NCBI GenBank assembly: GCA_900317745.1
Contig: ONHW01000008.1
Coordinates: forward strand, 84,566-148,565
DNA from: an uncultured Bacteroidales bacterium
GTDB taxonomy: Bacteria > Bacteroidota > Bacteroidia > Bacteroidales > Paludibacteraceae
Length of the DNA: 64,000 nucleotides
Direction of reading: 5' to 3'
A program made the position numbers and the translations under genes. The notes below the pieces were generated by a model that was not told where the DNA came from, made no database searches, and saw only the letters and a list, made by a program, of their open reading frames with translations. Positions 48,797 through 60,000 of the stretch are shown here, piece by piece. Numbering within the stretch: position 1 is the first letter of the stretch; the number at the start of each line of letters is the position of its first letter.

Positions 48797-50761
48797 ATGA
48801 GTTACTTAAATTTCGACAAAACCTTGCTTGTCAACCTCGAGCGGAGTTTGAGCAAGGAGTTGCTGCTGACTAACCGTGCCGGTGCCTATTGCGCCTCTAC
48901 TCTGGTGGGGTGCAACACGCGCAAGTACCACGGTCAGTTGGTTGTTCCGGTGGGAGATCACAACTACGTGCTCTTGTCGTCGCTGGACGAAACGATAATT
49001 CAGCACGGCGCAGCTTTCAACCTTGGGCTGCATGAGTACGGCGAGAATCAGTTCTCGCCCAACGGACACAAATATATCCGCGAGTTTGACTGTATCACCA
49101 TCAGCAAGACGACCTACCGCGTAGGCGGCGTGGTGCTCACCAAGGAGCACATGCTCGTCAGTTTCGAACCGCGCATCCTGATCCGTTACACCTTGCTGGA
49201 TTCAGGTGCATCCACCACCATGCGCTTCAAGCCGTTCCTGGCGTTCAGGGATATCAACTCTCTGACTCACGCCAACAGCATGGCTAACACGAACATGGAT
49301 GAGATCCCCAACGGGCGCGTATGCCAACTCTACGACTCGCTGCCGCAGTTGTATATGCAGTTCAACAAACAGGTGACATACGTGCATGACCCGCACTGGT
49401 ACGAAGGTATTCGTTATCGCAAGGAGAAAGAGCGCGGATTCGAGTTCCGTGAGGACCAGATGGTTCCCGGCTACTTTGAGGTGCAGATGCGCAAGGGCGA
49501 GTCGATCATCTTCTCCGCCGGCGTGAGCGAACTCAAGCCATCGGGACTCAAGCAACTCTGGGAGAAAGAGGCAGAGCGCCGTATGGCTAAGAATGATATG
49601 TACTCCTGGCTCAAGAACTCCGCCTCGCAGTTCTACAAGCGCGAAGGCGACAAGTGCTACCTGCTGCCGGGTTACCCGTGGTACAAACCTAATGCACGCG
49701 CCGAGTTCTTCGCTGTCTGCGCCTGTACGATGGGTATCAACCGTCCCGAGTATTGGGATGTGATCATGAACAAGACAGCCGTACCTGAGGTGCGCGCGTT
49801 CCTTGACGGACAATACGACGGGCTGCGGCTCGTGGATATGGACGAACCTGACTCGCTCTTGTGGTTCGTGTATGCCATTCAGGAATATACGCGTTATGCC
49901 GATGTCCGTGACGTGGCTGCGCAGTACGGCGACCTCGTACAGGATATCATCGCTTTCTACCGCAAAGGCAATCATCCTCGTGCACGGCTGCATCACAACG
50001 GCCTGCTATGGGTGGACGGCACCGAGCGCCCGGCTACATGGATGAGTGCCATGGAGAACGGACGACCGATCACGCCGCGTACAGGTTACGTGGTTGAGAT
50101 CAACGCCTACTGGTACAACGCCATGTGCTTTGCTACCGAACTGCTCAAGGCTGCCGGCAATGAGCATCTGGCAGAACTGATGGAGTACCAGTCCGAACTC
50201 ACACGCGACGCGTTTGTGCGTACGTTCTGGAACGGATTCTACCTCAACGATTATGTGGTGGATCAGTATCAGGACAAAGAGGTTCGTCCCAATCAGATCT
50301 GGGCGGTGTCGCTGCCATACTCGCCGCTGGATCGCCGCCAGCAGAAGGCTATCGTGGATATCTGCACCAAGGAACTTTATACGCCCAAAGGTCTGCGTAC
50401 ACTGTCGCCTAAGAGCGGCAACTACCGGCCGGTATATATCGGCGGTCAGTTGGAGCGCGACCGTAACTTCCACAACGGTCCCGTATGGCCGTCCACACTG
50501 TCTGCCTATGGCAGAGCTTACCTGCGCGTCTATCAGCACAGCGGCGAGAGTTTCATGCGCCGCCTGCTCGTAGGATTTGAGGCAGAGATGAGCGAACTGT
50601 GTATCGGCACGCTGAACGAACTCTACGACGGCAACCCGCCGTACAAAGGACACGGCGGCATGAGTTATGCGCCCAGCGTGGCTGCCGTACTCACCGTATT
50701 CAACGAACTGCGCGCTATGGAGGAAGAGTCCGCCGCAGCTGACAATAACGAACAAAAATAG
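48797..50761 (+). CDS. Glycogen debranching enzyme (amylo-alpha-1,6-glucosidase, GH133-like)
   Basis: The enzyme removes alpha-1,6-linked glucose at glycogen branch points. Residues 1-200 form the N-terminal domain (LTNRAGAYCASTLVGCNTRKYHGQLV, LLSSLDETI). The alpha/alpha-barrel part includes LPGYPWYKPNARAEFFAVCA, HNGLLWVDGTERPATWMSA, RPNQIWAVSLPYSPLDRRQQ and GPVWPSTLSAYGRAYL, typical of the family. The length (654 residues) fits. It is followed closely by a GT4 synthase and GH57 enzyme, the standard Bacteroides glycogen cluster. Confidence 0.93.
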   Translation: MSYLNFDKTLLVNLERSLSKELLLTNRAGAYCASTLVGCNTRKYHGQLVVPVGDHNYVLLSSLDETIIQHGAAFNLGLHEYGENQFSPNGHKYIREFDCITISKTTYRVGGVVLTKEHMLVSFEPRILIRYTLLDSGASTTMRFKPFLAFRDINSLTHANSMANTNMDEIPNGRVCQLYDSLPQLYMQFNKQVTYVHDPHWYEGIRYRKEKERGFEFREDQMVPGYFEVQMRKGESIIFSAGVSELKPSGLKQLWEKEAERRMAKNDMYSWLKNSASQFYKREGDKCYLLPGYPWYKPNARAEFFAVCACTMGINRPEYWDVIMNKTAVPEVRAFLDGQYDGLRLVDMDEPDSLLWFVYAIQEYTRYADVRDVAAQYGDLVQDIIAFYRKGNHPRARLHHNGLLWVDGTERPATWMSAMENGRPITPRTGYVVEINAYWYNAMCFATELLKAAGNEHLAELMEYQSELTRDAFVRTFWNGFYLNDYVVDQYQDKEVRPNQIWAVSLPYSPLDRRQQKAIVDICTKELYTPKGLRTLSPKSGNYRPVYIGGQLERDRNFHNGPVWPSTLSAYGRAYLRVYQHSGESFMRRLLVGFEAEMSELCIGTLNELYDGNPPYKGHGGMSYAPSVAAVLTVFNELRAMEEESAAADNNEQK

Positions 50762-50773
50762 GAGGTCGAATAT

Positions 50774-52036
50774 ATGAAAGCATTAATGTTCGGTTGGGAG
50801 TTTCCCCCTCATATCCTTGGTGGTTTGGGCACCGCCAGTTATGGTCTGACCCGCGGCATGGCACAGCAGGAGGATATGCAGATCACCTTTGTTATACCCA
50901 AGCCTTGGGGCGATGAAGATCAGTCGTTCCTGCGAATCATAGGCGCCAACAGCGTGCCGGTGGTGTGGAAAGACGTCGATTACAATTATGTCCGCCAGCG
51001 CATGGAGGGCAAGATGTCACCCGAGGAGTTCTATAACCTGCGTAACGGTATTCATTACGACTACACGCGTATCGGCACCGACGACCTCGGCTGTGTAGGT
51101 TTCTCGGGCCGTTATCCCGACAACCTGCTGGAGGAGATCAGCAACTACGAGGCTGTAGCATCGGTTCTGGCACACTCGCTGGATTTCGATATTATCCACT
51201 CGCACGACTGGCTGACCTATCCTGCCGGAGTCTTTGCCAAGCATATCAGCGGCAAGCCGCTTGTTATCCACGTGCACGCTACGGATTTCGACCGCTCGCG
51301 CGGCAACGTCAATCCTACCGTGTACAGCATCGAGAAGCGCGGCATGGACGAGGCGGACCATATCATATGCGTCAGCAACCTCACCCGCCGCACGGTGATC
51401 GAGAAGTACGGCATACCCGAGTACAAAGTTTCTACCGTTCACAACGCAGTCGAGCCGCTGCCTAATCCCGAGGAGTTCGTCAAACATCCGCGTAAGGACA
51501 AACTTGTTACGTTCCTCGGCCGTATAACCATGCAGAAAGGTCCTGAGTTCTTCGTTGAGGCAGCCGCCCGCGTGCTCTCCAAGACCGACGGCGTACGTTT
51601 CGTCATGGCAGGTTCGGGCGACAAGATGCATGAGATGATCGATCTGGTTGCCAAACGCGGCATAGCCGACAAGTTCCACTTCCCGGGCTTCATGCGCGGC
51701 AAGCAGGTGCAGGAGATGCTCTGCGAGAGCGATGTCTATATCATGCCGTCCGTGAGCGAGCCGTTCGGTATATCGCCGCTCGAGGCGATGCAGGTCGGCT
51801 GTCCGTCCATCATCTCGCACCAGTCAGGCTGCGCCGAGATTCTGCAGCACGCTATCAAGACCGACTACTGGGACATCGACGCCATGGCGGATGCTATCTA
51901 TGCTATCGTCAAGTATCCGGCTATGTACAAGTCGCTCAGCGAACTCGGTAGGGAAGAGGTGAACAATATCAAGTGGTACGACGCCGGACTCAAGGTGCGA
52001 CGCATCTATGACGGAGTGATCCATCACACCATTTAA
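50774..52036 (+). CDS. GT4-family glycogen/alpha-glucan synthase-like glycosyltransferase
   Basis: The GT-B fold protein starts MKALMFGWEFPPHILGGLG, where GGLG binds the nucleotide sugar. It continues with IIHSHDWLTYPAGVFAK and the C-terminal donor-binding motif SEPFGISPLEAMQVGCPSII. The family elongates alpha-glucans from UDP- or ADP-glucose; the donor is not readable. The start is preceded by an unusually good ribosome-binding sequence (ggaggt at 50761-50766), rare in this genome. Its partners on either side are the debranching enzyme and the GH57 amylase, so it is assigned to glycogen metabolism. Confidence 0.9.
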   Translation: MKALMFGWEFPPHILGGLGTASYGLTRGMAQQEDMQITFVIPKPWGDEDQSFLRIIGANSVPVVWKDVDYNYVRQRMEGKMSPEEFYNLRNGIHYDYTRIGTDDLGCVGFSGRYPDNLLEEISNYEAVASVLAHSLDFDIIHSHDWLTYPAGVFAKHISGKPLVIHVHATDFDRSRGNVNPTVYSIEKRGMDEADHIICVSNLTRRTVIEKYGIPEYKVSTVHNAVEPLPNPEEFVKHPRKDKLVTFLGRITMQKGPEFFVEAAARVLSKTDGVRFVMAGSGDKMHEMIDLVAKRGIADKFHFPGFMRGKQVQEMLCESDVYIMPSVSEPFGISPLEAMQVGCPSIISHQSGCAEILQHAIKTDYWDIDAMADAIYAIVKYPAMYKSLSELGREEVNNIKWYDAGLKVRRIYDGVIHHTI

Positions 52037-52095
52037 GCAGCTAAACTTGGCTGCTCCAAGATAAACGATTAACAACGCTATAAATTATTGCCATT

Positions 52096-53373
52096 ATGAA
52101 AAATATATGTTTTTGCTTCCAGATGCACGCACCGTTCCGCATGAAACGCTACCGCTTCTTTGACATCGGTGCTGACCATTATTACTACGAAGATATGCAG
52201 AGCGAGGATCAGGTGCAGTACCTTGCCTCCACCTCCTATCTGCCTTTGTGCCAGACGCTGCAGGAGATGATCCGCCTCAGCCACGGCAAGTTCCACTGTG
52301 CGTTTGCTATCTCCGGCGAGATGCTTGAGATGCTTGAGCAGTTCGTGCCCGAGATGATCGACAGCCTCAAGGCGCTGGCTGCCACCAAGTGTGTGGAGTT
52401 CGTGGCTATGCCGTACGCCTACTCGCTTGCATCGCAGTACGATGCCAATGAGTTCACGGCACAGGTCAAACTGCATGCTGACAAGATCAACGAACTCTTC
52501 GGACAGAAATCCACCACTCTGGCAAACACCGAACTCCTGTTCGACGACGATCTGGCTATCAAGGCACAGAAACTCGGCTTCAAGACCTGCATGACCGAGG
52601 GCTCCAAGCATCTGCTGTCATGGAAGTCGCCTAACTACGTCTATTCGGCTGCTGCTGCACCGAAGATGAAACTGCTGCTGCGTAACGCACAGATTTCCGA
52701 CTCGCTGTCGTTCCTGTTCTCCGACAGTTCGTGGTCGGGCTATCCCATGGATGCCGAGAAGTTCACCCAGCAGATCGTTGACCTGCCCAAGGAGGAAGAC
52801 CTCGTGAACATCTGGCTCGGTGCCGAGACCTTCGGTATCCGTCAGCAGGCGGCTACGGGTATCTTCGAGTTCCTGAAGGCTATACCGTACTTCGCACTGG
52901 AGAAAGAGATAGGTTTCCTCACTCCGTCGGAGGCGGGTAAGAAACCTGCTGTTGACTCGCTGGCTGTACCGTTTGCCAACACCTGGTGCGGCGAGGCGAA
53001 AGACCTTGCGCCGTTCGTGGGCAACGACCTGCAGCAGGAGGCGCTCAACAAACTTTACGCTGTGGCTGAGCGCGTGCACCTCTGCCAGGATAAGAGCCTC
53101 AAACGCGACTGGCTGCATCTGCAGGCGGCTGACAACTTCCTGTACATGAACCACATCAATGCAGGCAACACACATTACGAGTCGGCGTACGATGCGTTCA
53201 TCAATTACATGAATATCCTCTCCGACTTCCTGCAGCGCGTTGAGGAGCAGTACCCGACTACCATCGAGAACGAGGAACTCAACGGCTTGCTTAAAACCAT
53301 CAACAACCAGAACCAGGAGATTGAAGAATTGCAAGAAGAAATCAAGAAGCTTCGTGCCCGCAAAAAGGCTTAG
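52096..53373 (+). CDS. GH57-family alpha-amylase/glucanotransferase-like protein
   Basis: GH57 enzymes act on alpha-glucans. The protein begins ICFCFQMHAPFRMKRYRFFD, matching motif 1 (usually HQP), and carries a putative catalytic glutamate in LANTELLFDD (Glu146). The remainder is a (beta/alpha)7-like barrel with a helical extension, ending in a charged coiled coil (NQNQEIEELQEEIKKLRARKK). The 425-residue length agrees with Bacteroides GH57 proteins. Its last 20 bases overlap the next gene's start, suggesting coupling. The precise reaction is undetermined. Confidence 0.88.
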   Translation: MKNICFCFQMHAPFRMKRYRFFDIGADHYYYEDMQSEDQVQYLASTSYLPLCQTLQEMIRLSHGKFHCAFAISGEMLEMLEQFVPEMIDSLKALAATKCVEFVAMPYAYSLASQYDANEFTAQVKLHADKINELFGQKSTTLANTELLFDDDLAIKAQKLGFKTCMTEGSKHLLSWKSPNYVYSAAAAPKMKLLLRNAQISDSLSFLFSDSSWSGYPMDAEKFTQQIVDLPKEEDLVNIWLGAETFGIRQQAATGIFEFLKAIPYFALEKEIGFLTPSEAGKKPAVDSLAVPFANTWCGEAKDLAPFVGNDLQQEALNKLYAVAERVHLCQDKSLKRDWLHLQAADNFLYMNHINAGNTHYESAYDAFINYMNILSDFLQRVEEQYPTTIENEELNGLLKTINNQNQEIEELQEEIKKLRARKKA

Positions 53374-55228
53374 TCTGCTTCTTATCGCTATTGTCTTGCT
53401 GCCGCTCGGTATGAGTGCGGCAGGTAAGGAGAAAATGCCTACGCCCGCGTTGCGGACGTGGCATTTCTCTCCTGTGCTGATTATGCCCGATACGCTGCCG
53501 GAGATCAACGACACGCTCTGGCTCAACTATCCCGCGCGTACCGTTATCAACGATTACAGCATAGCCAACTCCTACAACGGCAACTTCATCTCGCCTATTC
53601 AGTCCAAACTCTTCTTCGACCGGCGCACGCCTACCGACAATCCGTTCGTGCACGCTTATGCGCCGTATCTGATTACGCCCGAGCAGACACGTTTCTTCCG
53701 AACGAACCTGCCGTTCTCCACCATCTCCTACCGCAAGGGATTCAAGACCTACCGCGAGGAGAACGACCTCTCGCTGCTGCTCACAGGCAATATCCGTGAG
53801 GACCTGAACGTCGGCGCACGGATCAACTACTACAACTCCGTCGGTCACTACGCCTCGCAGGAGGCCAAAGCGGTCAACGGCGATGTGTTCCTCGCTTACA
53901 GCGGCTACAACTATGCCATACATGGCGCGTTTAACTTCGGCGCTATCTCCAACTTCGAGAACGGCGGACTGGCTAATCCTGCGGACATAGGCGGAGCACT
54001 CAATCCCGAAGACCTGAATGTCAACCTCGCTGCTATGTCCGGCGTGCGGTACCTGAGCGGGTATGTCAACAACGCGTACACCTTCCGCTCACCCGACAGT
54101 ATTCCGCTCTTCACTATCCGCCACGCTCTGGATATACAGGAGGCAACCAAACGGTATATCGAGAGGCAGGCGGATCAGGGCTTCTATGCCAACAATTACA
54201 AGACCGACAGCCTCCGTGCCTACACGCGCGACACAGCGGCGGTGCTGACGATCAGCAATACGGTCGATGTCACCTTCCACGAGGAGTTCAACCGCCTCAT
54301 GCGTTTCGGCTTCGATGTCTATGCCCGCAACGAGGCACAACGCTACACCATGCAGGACGACACGCTCGGCGGCTCGTTTCACTGGGTGAACAATACGTTT
54401 GTCGGCGGTGCTTTGTATATGCGCCAGAACCGCTATTTCCGCTACGATGTCAACGGCGAGGTCTGCGTTGTAGGTTACAAGATTGGCGAGTTTGCCGTCA
54501 ACGGTCATGTCGATGCCGGGTTCCGCCTCGGCAACGACAGCCTCACCCTCGCCGCCAAGGCGTATGTGCGCAACCAGACACCCTCGTACTACCTGCAGCA
54601 CTACTCCTCCAACCACTTCCGCTGGGATAACTCGTTCGGCAAGACCTACCGCTTCTACGTAGGCGGACAGGTCGCTTATCCTACGCGATGGTTCAAACCT
54701 GCCGTCGATGTCAGTTTCGAGAATCTGACACGGCTCATCTATTTCGATACCGACGGCATGCCGAAGCAGCACGATGGCAACGTCCAGGTCATTGCCGTCA
54801 ACGCCCACCTCGACCTCACCACACCGTGGGTGAACTTCGAGAACAATGTTGTCTGGCAGCGCGCCAGCAGTAACATTGTCCCCTTGCCGGATATAGCGCT
54901 GTACAGCAAGTTGTACTACCACGGCTTGTGGTTCCGCGCCATGGATGCGCAGATCGGTGCCGATGTGCGTTACCATACGGCATACTACGCACCGCTGTTG
55001 TGCCCTGCCACATCGCAGTTCTGCAAGCAGACCGATACCAAAGTCGGCAATTATCCGGTCATCAATGTGTTTGCCAACTTCTATGTCCGACTGCTCAGGC
55101 TCAGGTTCTTTGCCGAGTACCAGCACCTGAACGGACACTTCATGGATCCCAACTACTTCTCCATGCCCGGTTATCCGCTCAACCCGCCCGTCTTCCGCGC
55201 AGGACTGGCATGGCACTTCTACAAGTGA
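53354..55228 (+). CDS. Putative porin, Porin_10-like outer-membrane barrel
   Basis: A GTG start at 53354, inside the end of the GH57 gene, gives a signal peptide (KRLSLLLIAIVLLPLGMSAA). The mature protein has many beta-strands with Tyr/Phe/Asn-rich ends (NGNFISPIQSKLFFDRR, LNVGARINYYNSVGHYAS, FLAYSGYNYAIHGAFNFGAI, FRLGNDSLTLAAKAYVRN), and closes with AGLAWHFYK. This texture and the conserved FFDRRTPTDNPFV start match the Bacteroidetes putative porin family. A role in uptake of sugars is suggested by its place after glycogen genes but is not proven. Confidence 0.82.
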   Translation: MPAKRLSLLLIAIVLLPLGMSAAGKEKMPTPALRTWHFSPVLIMPDTLPEINDTLWLNYPARTVINDYSIANSYNGNFISPIQSKLFFDRRTPTDNPFVHAYAPYLITPEQTRFFRTNLPFSTISYRKGFKTYREENDLSLLLTGNIREDLNVGARINYYNSVGHYASQEAKAVNGDVFLAYSGYNYAIHGAFNFGAISNFENGGLANPADIGGALNPEDLNVNLAAMSGVRYLSGYVNNAYTFRSPDSIPLFTIRHALDIQEATKRYIERQADQGFYANNYKTDSLRAYTRDTAAVLTISNTVDVTFHEEFNRLMRFGFDVYARNEAQRYTMQDDTLGGSFHWVNNTFVGGALYMRQNRYFRYDVNGEVCVVGYKIGEFAVNGHVDAGFRLGNDSLTLAAKAYVRNQTPSYYLQHYSSNHFRWDNSFGKTYRFYVGGQVAYPTRWFKPAVDVSFENLTRLIYFDTDGMPKQHDGNVQVIAVNAHLDLTTPWVNFENNVVWQRASSNIVPLPDIALYSKLYYHGLWFRAMDAQIGADVRYHTAYYAPLLCPATSQFCKQTDTKVGNYPVINVFANFYVRLLRLRFFAEYQHLNGHFMDPNYFSMPGYPLNPPVFRAGLAWHFYK

Positions 55229-55277
55229 TCAGCCGCACCTTTCATTTTTCACTTTTCCCCTTTCCGCTAACACCTAT

Positions 55278-55320
55278 TTGTCTAAAATCGCAAAAAAATC
55301 AATTTTAGACAATTTTATTT
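55278..55320 (+). terminator. Terminator after the porin gene
   Basis: An 11-base perfect stem (TTGTCTAAAAT / ATTTTAGACAA), a 13-base loop and a T-rich tail. The remaining gap to 55464 contains a second hairpin (about 55344-55377, arms aaacag...cctgttt) that could terminate the facing OmpA gene. Confidence 0.87.
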
Positions 55321-55464
55321 GCTTTTTTCATGTTTATATAAAGAAACAGACACCAACCATAGTGGTGGTGCCTGTTTACTTGTTACATTACTCTTTGGTA
55401 TAGCCAATTGAGCAGATATAGTTCTTACTTTACTCTCGCGCCGATGGCGTTATATACCTTGTCC

Positions 55465-56985
55465 TTACTCGAAGCGGATATTGGCGCGGCGGTTGAGTGC
55501 CCGTCCTTCGCGGGTGGCGTTGTCGGCTACAGGTTCGAGCTGGCCCTTGCTCTCGCAATGAATCTGACCGGCAGGCACACCTTTCTCTACCATGTAGTTA
55601 CGTAGCGACTCGGCACGTTTCATACCCCATACCCGCAGGTTCTGATCGGCATTGCCGGTATTGTCGGTGTGACCGGTGATGACGATACGGAGCGAAGCAT
55701 CGTTCTTCATCGCTTCGGCGATGTCATCCACGATAGCCTGCTCGCCTTCGCTGAACTTCAGCGCATCGCCGCCGGTGTCGAAGTGTACGTTCACGGTCTC
55801 GCCTTTGGCTTTGAGCGCGGCGATACGTGCGGCACGCTCTGCAGCCTTGCGCGCTTGCTCCGCCTCGGCAGCAGCAATGCTATCGGCTTGGGCTTTTGCT
55901 TTGGCGTTGGCAGCAGCAAGGCTGTCAGCCACAGCTTGGGCGTTGGCATTGGCAGCAGCGAGGCTGTCACGCAGTGCCTGCTCGGCTTGGGCGTGAGCGA
56001 GACTGTCAGCGATGGCTTTGGCGCGTGCCTCGGCTTGGGCGATAGAGTCCTGACGGGCTTTTTGTTGCGCCGCAGCCAGTTCGTCTGCCAGACGTGCTTG
56101 CTCCTCCAGCTCCGCACGGCGGTTGCCCCAACCGAAGTCAACGGCTATCTTCACCCCTGCACGCAGGAGGTTGGCTTTGCCCGTCTCGTTGGAGTCGAAC
56201 GTACCGCGGTAGTCAATCACAGCTGAGTTGGTGGCATTGACCATAATCATCTCCTCCGTCTTGGCGGAAGCGAGGAGGTTAGTGAAGCCGTAGCCGGCAT
56301 AGAGGCCGAAGTACATGCCCCAGTTGTCGTTCATCGCTACGCGGAAGCCGAGGTCGGCGATGACCGAAGCACCGATGGCAGCCTTGTTGCGGAACTTGGC
56401 GCCCTGTGTGGTTGTATAGGTACTAAAGCCGTGCTCGGGCATGTCGCTAAAGGCGTACGACCCGAGGGCAGGGAAGACACCTGTGGTGCTGTAGCTGCCG
56501 CCCTTGGCGATATAGTTGCCGTAGAGTGGCAGGTCGAGACTGAGACCTACACCACCGATAAAGGCAGCACGGTCATTGATAGACTTGCGGAAGAGCACCT
56601 CAACAGGGATACTCAACACACCTATATTCTGACGTTCCACGAAGTTGTTGAATCCCGTGGTGAGGTTATACGGTGTGTTGGGGTTGGATGGGTGCGTGAG
56701 TCCTGTGGTCACTTCGTTCCAGTTATAAGTGGCATAGGCGTTCGCCCACGAGAACTGGAGTCCGACGCCGAGACCTACAACGGGGGTGAAGAAGTGTCCG
56801 TAGTGCACGCCGGCGTCGAAGCCGAAGCCCAATGCCTGTGTGCCGTTGGCCGGCTTGTACAGCGCAGAGTTCAGTCCACCGCCGAAGTTAACACCGATGT
56901 AGTTGTCATGTTCGCTTTGCTGTGCACTGACCGAAACGGCCAGTGCAACAGCTGCGATGAGGGAAAATATCTTATTGGATTGCAT
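55465..56985 (-). CDS. OmpA-family outer-membrane protein with coiled-coil linker
   Basis: A signal peptide (KIFSLIAAVALAVSVSA) precedes an N-terminal beta-barrel of about 270 residues (GVNFGGGLNSALY, GFDAGVHYGHFFTPVVGLGVG, DNWGMYFGLYAGYGFTNLL). Residues about 290-395 form a long alanine-rich coiled coil built of near-repeats (LAAANANAQAVADSLAAANA). The C-terminus is an OmpA peptidoglycan-binding domain (VNVHFDTGGDALKFSEGEQAI, VITGHTDNTGNADQNLRVWG, NRRANIRFE). It links the outer membrane to the cell wall. It lies downstream of the T9SS substrate gene on the minus strand with only 18 bases between them. Confidence 0.93.
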   Translation of the reverse strand: MQSNKIFSLIAAVALAVSVSAQQSEHDNYIGVNFGGGLNSALYKPANGTQALGFGFDAGVHYGHFFTPVVGLGVGLQFSWANAYATYNWNEVTTGLTHPSNPNTPYNLTTGFNNFVERQNIGVLSIPVEVLFRKSINDRAAFIGGVGLSLDLPLYGNYIAKGGSYSTTGVFPALGSYAFSDMPEHGFSTYTTTQGAKFRNKAAIGASVIADLGFRVAMNDNWGMYFGLYAGYGFTNLLASAKTEEMIMVNATNSAVIDYRGTFDSNETGKANLLRAGVKIAVDFGWGNRRAELEEQARLADELAAAQQKARQDSIAQAEARAKAIADSLAHAQAEQALRDSLAAANANAQAVADSLAAANAKAKAQADSIAAAEAEQARKAAERAARIAALKAKGETVNVHFDTGGDALKFSEGEQAIVDDIAEAMKNDASLRIVITGHTDNTGNADQNLRVWGMKRAESLRNYMVEKGVPAGQIHCESKGQLEPVADNATREGRALNRRANIRFE

Positions 56986-57003
56986 AGTGTTTTCCTCCTT
57001 TCA

Positions 57004-60000
57004 TTATTGTTTCATTACCTTAACTACGATGCCGTCGACAGATATCATGTAGTTGCCTTGTGCATGTCCGTCCAGATCAATTGTGGTGCGGTCGCCCTCG
57101 AAGGTGGTGTTGATGATCTCTACCCCCATGAGGTTGACAACACGCAGCGCGTGCTCCCAATTGTCGGAGTGCTCAATCGAAACGGTCGTGGTGTTGACCA
57201 CAGGGTTCGGGAACGCCTTGACGATAGCCTTCTGCTGCTTGTCAGCACCATACAGTGTCTGCATGTCTGCCTGACCGCAGGTGTAGGTCGGTACACCGTT
57301 CATCTTAGCCTGTACGAAGAACTCGCCCGTCAGCTTGCTGCCGTCGGCAGGACGGTAGTAATAACCCGTAGCACCTGCTATCGGCTGCCATGCCTCCGAT
57401 GCGTCAGCACGGTGGTACCACTGGATGTCGGTGAAGCAGTTGCAGGTATCAACGAGTGCAATCGTATTGTCGAACATCGGAGTTACGTAGGTCTCCGGCA
57501 GGTTGACATGGAACGTCACGTTCAGCGCGTTGCTCTCCAGCCAGTCGAAGCGGCTGTCACGGAAGGTAGCCGTGAAGGTGTAGTCGCCCGTCGGCATGTC
57601 AACCGGTATCTCGATGTCGATGGTGCCGTCCTTACCCGGCGTGGTCAGGTTGGTCCAATTGACATCCTCGAAGCGGCTGTCGTCGAAATTGATCTTGTAC
57701 TGGTCGGGGTTACCGCTGTTGAGGTGGTAACGCAGGCTGTAGCCGCTGCCGTCGCAATAACCGTACGCATAGACCTCGATACCTTCTTCTATCTGTGCCT
57801 CATCGTCCTCCTTCTCATCCGGGTTGTTGTCCGGGATGAACTTCTCGATGATGACGCCCTCGGCAGTGAAGACATCGGATGCCGGAGTCAGATCGTAGTT
57901 AGCGAGCAGTGCTGCATCGCCCGTCAGTTCATAGAAGAGCGTGATGGTCTTACCCTCGCCTACAGAAGCGTCTGAGAACGAAGCGGTGGTCTCATGAGCG
58001 ACAGCGTCATTGAGCTTGATGCCCTCCAGCTGACCGGCGTTGAGTACCACAGCATTGGTGTTGCCGTCCTCGAACTTGGCTATCTGCGCCTCGGCGCCTG
58101 CCACTTTGACGACAGCCTTGCTTACCGTTACCTTGCCGTTGACGAAGGTAATAGCATAGTCCGGGTTGCTGACGCCGCTCGGAATGATGTCGTACTCGCC
58201 TACATTAGAGGTCGGCGCGTACTCGCACGCATAAGCGATCGTGCCGGAGAGCACATCCGCATTGTCTTCGCCCTGCCATCCTTCATAGGTCACTGTGTAC
58301 TCGGGCGCGTCATCGCCGTAGATGACGGACTTGTCGTCCGCGGTAGCGGTCAGTGCCGCCTGGGCGATGGTCACTACTACTGCATCAGCAGACTCGTAGT
58401 CAAGGTGGTTGGCATCACCGGCGATGCGGTAATAAACGCCGTAGGTATCGGCATTCTTAGCCTGCGGCAGAGCGGTATTCCAACTCTCCTCGTCATTCGG
58501 GGTGAAGGTATATTCGAACGTACCATGCTCGGTTGCACCGGCTGCAATCAGTGTCTGTACGCCGCCGTTATAGGTCAGCGTGATAGCTGTCGGAGCGGTG
58601 AAGGCAGGATCGGCTTTGTAAACAACGAGTGTACCCTTGACATAGGTGATGTCGTAGTTAGCCGAAGTCTGTCCGGACGGGGTGATGTCGTACTCGCCTA
58701 CGTTGCTGCCGACGGTATAGTCGCACACATAACTCAGTTCGCCCGTCAGCACGTCAGCCGGCAGGTCGCTGCCCTTCAGACCATAGTAGGAGACGCTGAA
58801 GCCCGGAGCGGCATAGCCGTAAACGACCTCTTTGTTCTCCGCGGTGATGGTCAGCGCAGCCTTGGCGATGGATACCTCAAGCGAGCCGGTGATGTCCTGC
58901 TCCTCGTTGCCGTTGGTAGCCTTGTAATAAACGGTGTAACTGCCCGCATCGGTGGCCGTAGGCAGGTCGGCGCTGTACTCGCCGTTCTCACCTACCTTGT
59001 ATTGGAAGGTGAAGCCTGTTACCTCACCGGCAGTGATGAGCGTCTGCGCCTCGCCGGTATAGACGAGTCCTGTTACAGCCTCCGGCAGAGTAACGGGAAA
59101 CGGTGCTGCATCTAACTCAAACTCGATAAGTGAAATCAATCTAAGATCACTGCTAATACCTACCGTATCAGCCTCTCCTGTCCAGATGAAGGGAGTACTC
59201 AGATTCCTGTCCAGTGCAATAACCTGTTTGAAGATTTTTCCTTTCGGAGCAATTAACTGAATTCCGTTTGTTGCCGAAGTAGAAAGCGTGATATAACTAC
59301 CTGACATGTTAATAATAGTAGAAGAGCCATCGACGATTTTCAACGTCACATCCTTGCATGTATGACTGCTGCCTTTCACCAACTCAGGGAAGGTCTTGAA
59401 ATCATCCGACCTCCAGAGAGTCCATGAAGTAGCCGGAGCCTCTTGCGGAGCTTGGTATTTAACGACTGCTTTCCCAAAAACTTTAGTTTCATTCTCCGCG
59501 GTGATGACGCCGCTCTTTTCCTCGGTACGGGTGTAATCCACTCCTTCTACCAGACCGGAAGCCTCATGACTCCAGAACATATCTTCGTCGCCATAAGCAA
59601 CCATGTCGTCATATCTGTCTTGGAGATATTCATCCTTGAAAGCATAACTTGCCGGTAGGTGATACAAGGAGCCGGTGGGGATAGTTACGGTATCTTTTTC
59701 TCTAAGATAGCTGCACCAACTCTTCTCGAATGTTGTCACAGGCATATTGAAGATAATATGTTGTGGAGTGCCGTAGTTTGCAACGAACTCTCTGCCAATC
59801 GAGGCGATGGCAGGTGCTGTAATAGTGACCGTGACAGATTCATCCGAACCATCCTCTTTTCTATAAAATACAGACTCTCTACCTGCTACAAAAGGAAGTG
59901 TCGTTTTGATATCTACAGCCTCTAACGGAGAGTTGGACGTATAATACATATACCAGTTCTCTCCAAAAGAATAGACCTTGCAGTCATCTGCAAACTCAAA

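Noticed and set aside
56431-59115. Long open frames on the plus strand opposite the OmpA and T9SS-substrate genes (514 and 373 residues)
   Set aside because: They lie antisense to genes with clear domains, have no recognisable motifs, and their residue make-up mirrors the complement of the real genes. They are shadows of high-GC codon positions.
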